A stretch of DNA of 64,000 nucleotides. It comes from Benzoatithermus sp963720725 (lineage in GTDB: Bacteria; Pseudomonadota; Alphaproteobacteria; Geminicoccales; Geminicoccaceae). The first letter of the stretch is position 1; each line of letters opens with the position of its first letter. The position numbers and the translations under genes were made by a program. A model generated the notes under the pieces. It searched no databases, was not told the DNA's origin, and worked only from the letters and a program-made list of their open reading frames with translations. This document shows positions 61,532 through 64,000 of this stretch, piece by piece. Location of the stretch: contig CAVRGN010000005.1 in the NCBI GenBank assembly GCA_963720725.1, forward strand, positions 124,001 through 188,000, in the 5' to 3' direction.

Positions 61532-61618
61532 TGGTGCCCAGGAGAGGACTCGAACCTCCACGCCCTTGCGAGCGCTAGCACCTGAAGCTAGTGCGTCTAC
61601 CAATTCCGCCACCTGGGC
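61532..61618 (-). tRNA. tRNA-Leu (anticodon CAG)
   Basis: An 87-base class II tRNA including the encoded CCA. The acceptor arms are GCCCAGG (from 61618) and CCTGGGC, followed by A-CCA. The D-arm contains AATTGGTAGACGC, the anticodon arm is CTAGC-TTCAGGT-GCTAG, with CAG in the loop, there is a long variable arm, and the T-arm has GGTTCGAGTCC. All features fit tRNA-Leu reading CUG. Confidence 0.96.
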
Positions 61619-61728
61619 AGCGCGTGGGCGCTTCTGTATGAGCAAGCGCGGAGCGCGTCAACTCGAGAGTGCCGCGGCCGCGGGCGGCTTCGCCCGCGCT
61701 GCGAGCGTCAGGATTCAGGGGAACCGCA

Positions 61729-62673
61729 ATGCACGGCAAGGTGGTGACGGTCTTCGGCGGTTCCGGCTTCATCGGTCGCTACGTCGTCCAGCGGCTGGCC
61801 GAACTGGGTGCCGTGATCCGGGTGCCGACCCGTCGGCCGGAGCGCGCCATCTTCCTCAAGCCACTGGGTGCGGTGGGCCAGATCAACATCGAGCCCTGGA
61901 ACCCGAAGGCCGCGGGCGAGGTCGAGCGGCAGATCGTCGGCAGCGATGCCGCCATCGGCCTGATCGGCATCCTGTTCGAGCGCGGCAGCGGCGATTTCCA
62001 GCGCGTGCAGGCGCGCCTGCCCGGCGAGATCGGCGCCGCGGCGGCCAGCCACGGGCTGCAAACCGTGGTCCAGGTCTCGGCCATCGGCGCGGATCCCGCC
62101 TCGCCGGCCGAGTATGGGAGGACCAAGGCCGCCGGTGAGGCCGCGCTCAAGGCGAGCTTTCCGCGGGCCGTGATCCTGCGGCCCAGCATCGTGTTCGGAC
62201 CCGAGGACGGCTTCTTCAACCGCTTCGCCCGGATGAGCCAGCTCTCGCCGGCCCTGCCGCTGATCGGCGGCGGCCGCACAAGGTTCCAGCCGGTCTACGT
62301 CGCGGACGTGGCCGAGGCCGTGGTCGCGGCACTCACCCGGCCGGACGCCGCCGGCCGCACCTACGAGCTCGGCGGCCCCGGCATCTACAGCTTCAAGGAG
62401 CTGCTGACCTACCTGCTCGAGGTCACCGGTCGCCGCCGCCTGCTGCTGGACCTGCCGTTCGGCGTCGCGGCGTTCCAGGCCCGGTTGCTCCGGTTCCTCC
62501 CGGAACCACCGCTGACGCCGGACCAGGTCGAACTGCTCAAGCGCGACAATGTCGTGGCCGAAGGTGCCGCGGGGCTCGCCGAACTCGGCATCGCGCCGAC
62601 GCCCCTGGAGCTGATCGTCCCCACCTACCTCAAGGCCTACTCCCTTCCCGGAGCGGGTCTGCCGGTGGTCTAG
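61729..62673 (+). CDS. complex I NDUFA9-like NAD(P)-binding protein
   Basis: A 314-residue atypical SDR similar to NDUFA9, an accessory subunit of respiratory complex I in alphaproteobacteria and mitochondria. The Rossmann motif is VTVFGGSGFIGRYVVQRL (about 6-23). VPTRRPERAIFLKPLG and RTKAAGEAALKASFPRAVIL are typical, as is the loss of a normal YxxxK site. AGGGGAA precedes the ATG. It is divergent from the tRNA-Leu gene. Confidence 0.88.
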   Translation: MHGKVVTVFGGSGFIGRYVVQRLAELGAVIRVPTRRPERAIFLKPLGAVGQINIEPWNPKAAGEVERQIVGSDAAIGLIGILFERGSGDFQRVQARLPGEIGAAAASHGLQTVVQVSAIGADPASPAEYGRTKAAGEAALKASFPRAVILRPSIVFGPEDGFFNRFARMSQLSPALPLIGGGRTRFQPVYVADVAEAVVAALTRPDAAGRTYELGGPGIYSFKELLTYLLEVTGRRRLLLDLPFGVAAFQARLLRFLPEPPLTPDQVELLKRDNVVAEGAAGLAELGIAPTPLELIVPTYLKAYSLPGAGLPVV

Positions 62674-62749
62674 GGGCTCGAAGGCGGCCGTTGATCTCCG
62701 CTTAAGCCCCTCGATGTCATCCTGGCCTCCACGCAGCGGCGGAGGCCCG

Positions 62750-63385
62750 ATGGGCGACGCAAGCAAGGCCACGTTCACCACCCTCGGCGTCACCGCGACG
62801 CTGGCGCTGCTCTGGCTGCTGGCGGCGGCCAGCGGCGGGCCGCAGGCGCCGGCCGCGTTGGCGCTCGATCCCGGCCGCGCGGGTTCGATCGGCGCATGGT
62901 GGGGTGGGCTGCAGCTCGTGGCGGCGCTGGCCGCGGCTGGTGCCACGCCGGCATTGCGTCCGTTCACGATCGCACCCGCGGCCCTGCTCGCGGGCGAGGT
63001 TGGCGAGCTGCACATCCATGCGGCACATCTGCTCGCCGACATGGGAGGTGACGCGGCCTTGCTGTTGCCGCTGAAGGCCGCGGCCGCGCTTTGCCTGGGA
63101 GCCGTGGCCTTGGGCGCGGTTTGGAGATTGCGGCACGAAGCTTGCTCGGCTCGATGCATGGCGCTGATGATCGCCGCTGGTGCATGGGCCTTGGCCGTCG
63201 ACTGTGCCCAGATGCTGGCGGGAAGCGGCGCTTGGCTCGAACCGATCGAGGAGTGGAGCGAACTGGTCGCCTGCTCTGCGCTGGCCGGGATCTATCTGCG
63301 AATGAGCAGATCGTACTGGTTTGGGACGACCGCGATCGCGCGCGGAACTGAGTTTCGTTGGGCAGCGCCATTCGAGGGCTGTTGA
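62750..63385 (+). CDS. unrecognised multi-pass membrane protein
   Basis: A 211-residue protein with about six hydrophobic segments (for example TATLALLWLLAAASG, ALCLGAVALGAVWRL and MALMIAAGAWALAVD). A conserved-looking HIHAAHLLADM lies between helices, and an acidic PIEEWSELVAC precedes the last helix. No family was recognised. GGAGG 4-5 bases before ATG 62750 supports this start; ATG 62714 would add 12 residues. It sits 155 bp upstream of gltD. Confidence 0.6.
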   Translation: MGDASKATFTTLGVTATLALLWLLAAASGGPQAPAALALDPGRAGSIGAWWGGLQLVAALAAAGATPALRPFTIAPAALLAGEVGELHIHAAHLLADMGGDAALLLPLKAAAALCLGAVALGAVWRLRHEACSARCMALMIAAGAWALAVDCAQMLAGSGAWLEPIEEWSELVACSALAGIYLRMSRSYWFGTTAIARGTEFRWAAPFEGC

Positions 63386-63540
63386 GCCGCCTGCGTCATA
63401 AAAGTCGTACCGAAACAGGACGGTAGTCGGCACCGGCGCTGGACGCGCCCCCGCGCGGACCATATGACATGGCCATTCCTTCAACTGGCGTCGAAGTGCG
63501 CGCATCGCGTCCGCTCGGCCGTCGCGGGGAATGGACCCAC

Positions 63541-64000
63541 ATGTCCGCCAAGATGATGCAGTTCGTCAGCGTTCCGCCCGCCATGCCCGACAAGCGCGCG
63601 GCCATGGAGCGGCGCGCCGATTTCGCCGAGATCTACGGCCGCTTCGCGCCCGACCGGGCCGCAGAGCAGGCTTCGCGCTGCGAGCAGTGCGGGGTGCCGT
63701 TCTGCCAGGTGCACTGTCCGCTGCACAACAATATCCCCGATTGGCTCAGGCTCGCGGTCGAGGGGCGGCTCGAGGAGGCCTACGAGCTCTCCTCCGCCAC
63801 CAACAACATGCCGGAGATCTGCGGCCGCATCTGCCCGCAGGACCGGCTGTGCGAGGGCAACTGTGTCATCGAGCAGTCCGGCCATGGCAGCGTCACCATC
63901 GGCGCGGTCGAGAAATACATCACCGACACCGCGTTCGACCGCGGCTGGGTCCAACCGGTTCGCCCAGAACGCGAGCTGGCGCGGTCGGTCGCCGTCATCG
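63541..64000 (+). CDS. gltD: glutamate synthase small subunit (partial, runs off window)
   Basis: FAD- and Fe-S-containing subunit that passes electrons from NADPH to the large subunit for glutamate synthesis. The first 153 codons are present: KRAAMERRADFAEIYGRF, then the two 4Fe-4S cysteine clusters CEQCGVPFCQVHCPLHNNIP and CGRICPQDRLCEGNCVIEQ. The FAD and NADPH domains lie beyond the window. The paired gltB is not in view. Confidence 0.92.
   Translation, partial: MSAKMMQFVSVPPAMPDKRAAMERRADFAEIYGRFAPDRAAEQASRCEQCGVPFCQVHCPLHNNIPDWLRLAVEGRLEEAYELSSATNNMPEICGRICPQDRLCEGNCVIEQSGHGSVTIGAVEKYITDTAFDRGWVQPVRPERELARSVAVI

Noticed and set aside
63386..63540. Sigma-54 promoter before gltD
   Set aside because: A TGGCCATTCCTTCA stretch was examined; the GG-N10-GC spacing is not met.

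Overview
The window reads as a contiguous chromosomal segment of a high-G+C (around 70% by eye) Gram-negative bacterium, most likely an alphaproteobacterium of Rhodospirillales or Geminicoccales type. Supporting signs are an F1-only ATP synthase operon (atpHAGDC), hflK-hflC-DUF2065-degP beside serB and miaA, a short HPr kinase, and an addB-addA-trxA run. The species assignment is inference. No rRNA, CRISPR array, prophage or insertion sequence was seen. One tRNA gene, tRNA-Leu(CAG), is present.

Layout. 1-4197: two tandem MscS-family channels on the minus strand, the first cut by the window edge. 4482-9442: atpHAGDC. 9430-11934: a minus-strand accessory cluster of two paralogous small exported cysteine proteins, an S26 signal peptidase and an exported beta-propeller protein. 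12110-17015: three tandem relatives of a winged-helix/adenylate-cyclase/TPR membrane regulator; the first is frameshifted, the second intact and the third a short deletion remnant. Between the last two blocks lies an array of heptamers spaced 11 bp apart, as in OmpR/PhoB-class operators. This accessory region is the best candidate for an undescribed system. 17084-24174: mrp, hflK, hflC, a DUF2065 protein, degP, serB, miaA. 24314-37116: terC with a structured leader, ilvI, an OmpA-like protein and a frameshifted Sel1 lipoprotein, ilvH, ilvC, a membrane protein, a GT4 glycosyltransferase, leuA and mreB. 37129-41484: mreC, mreD, mrdA, rodA. 41559-45857: a ThDP enzyme, an atypical SDR, a glutamine synthetase-like ligase, thioredoxin. 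45932-61458, all minus strand: addA, addB, tsaE, ahcY, ptsH, EIIA-Man, rapZ, hprK, ptsN, rpoN, lptB, lptA, kdsD and a ribonuclease D-like gene. 61532-64000: tRNA-Leu, an NDUFA9-like protein, a membrane protein and the start of gltD.

How the genes work together. The housekeeping content covers ATP synthesis, branched-chain amino acid synthesis (ilvI, ilvH, ilvC, leuA), rod-shape cell-wall elongation (mreBCD, mrdA, rodA), LPS precursor and transport functions (kdsD, lptA, lptB), recombination (addAB), membrane and envelope quality control (hflKC, degP) and the nitrogen PTS with sigma-54 (rpoN, ptsN, hprK, rapZ, EIIA, HPr). In the accessory region, an exported-protein cluster faces a membrane regulator that could both bind DNA and make cAMP.

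Quality note. Four loci carry apparent single-base indels (9430-10561, 12110-14363, 28321-29869, 38497-40336), several in C or G runs and one in the normally essential mrdA. Sequence error is therefore a serious alternative to true gene decay.
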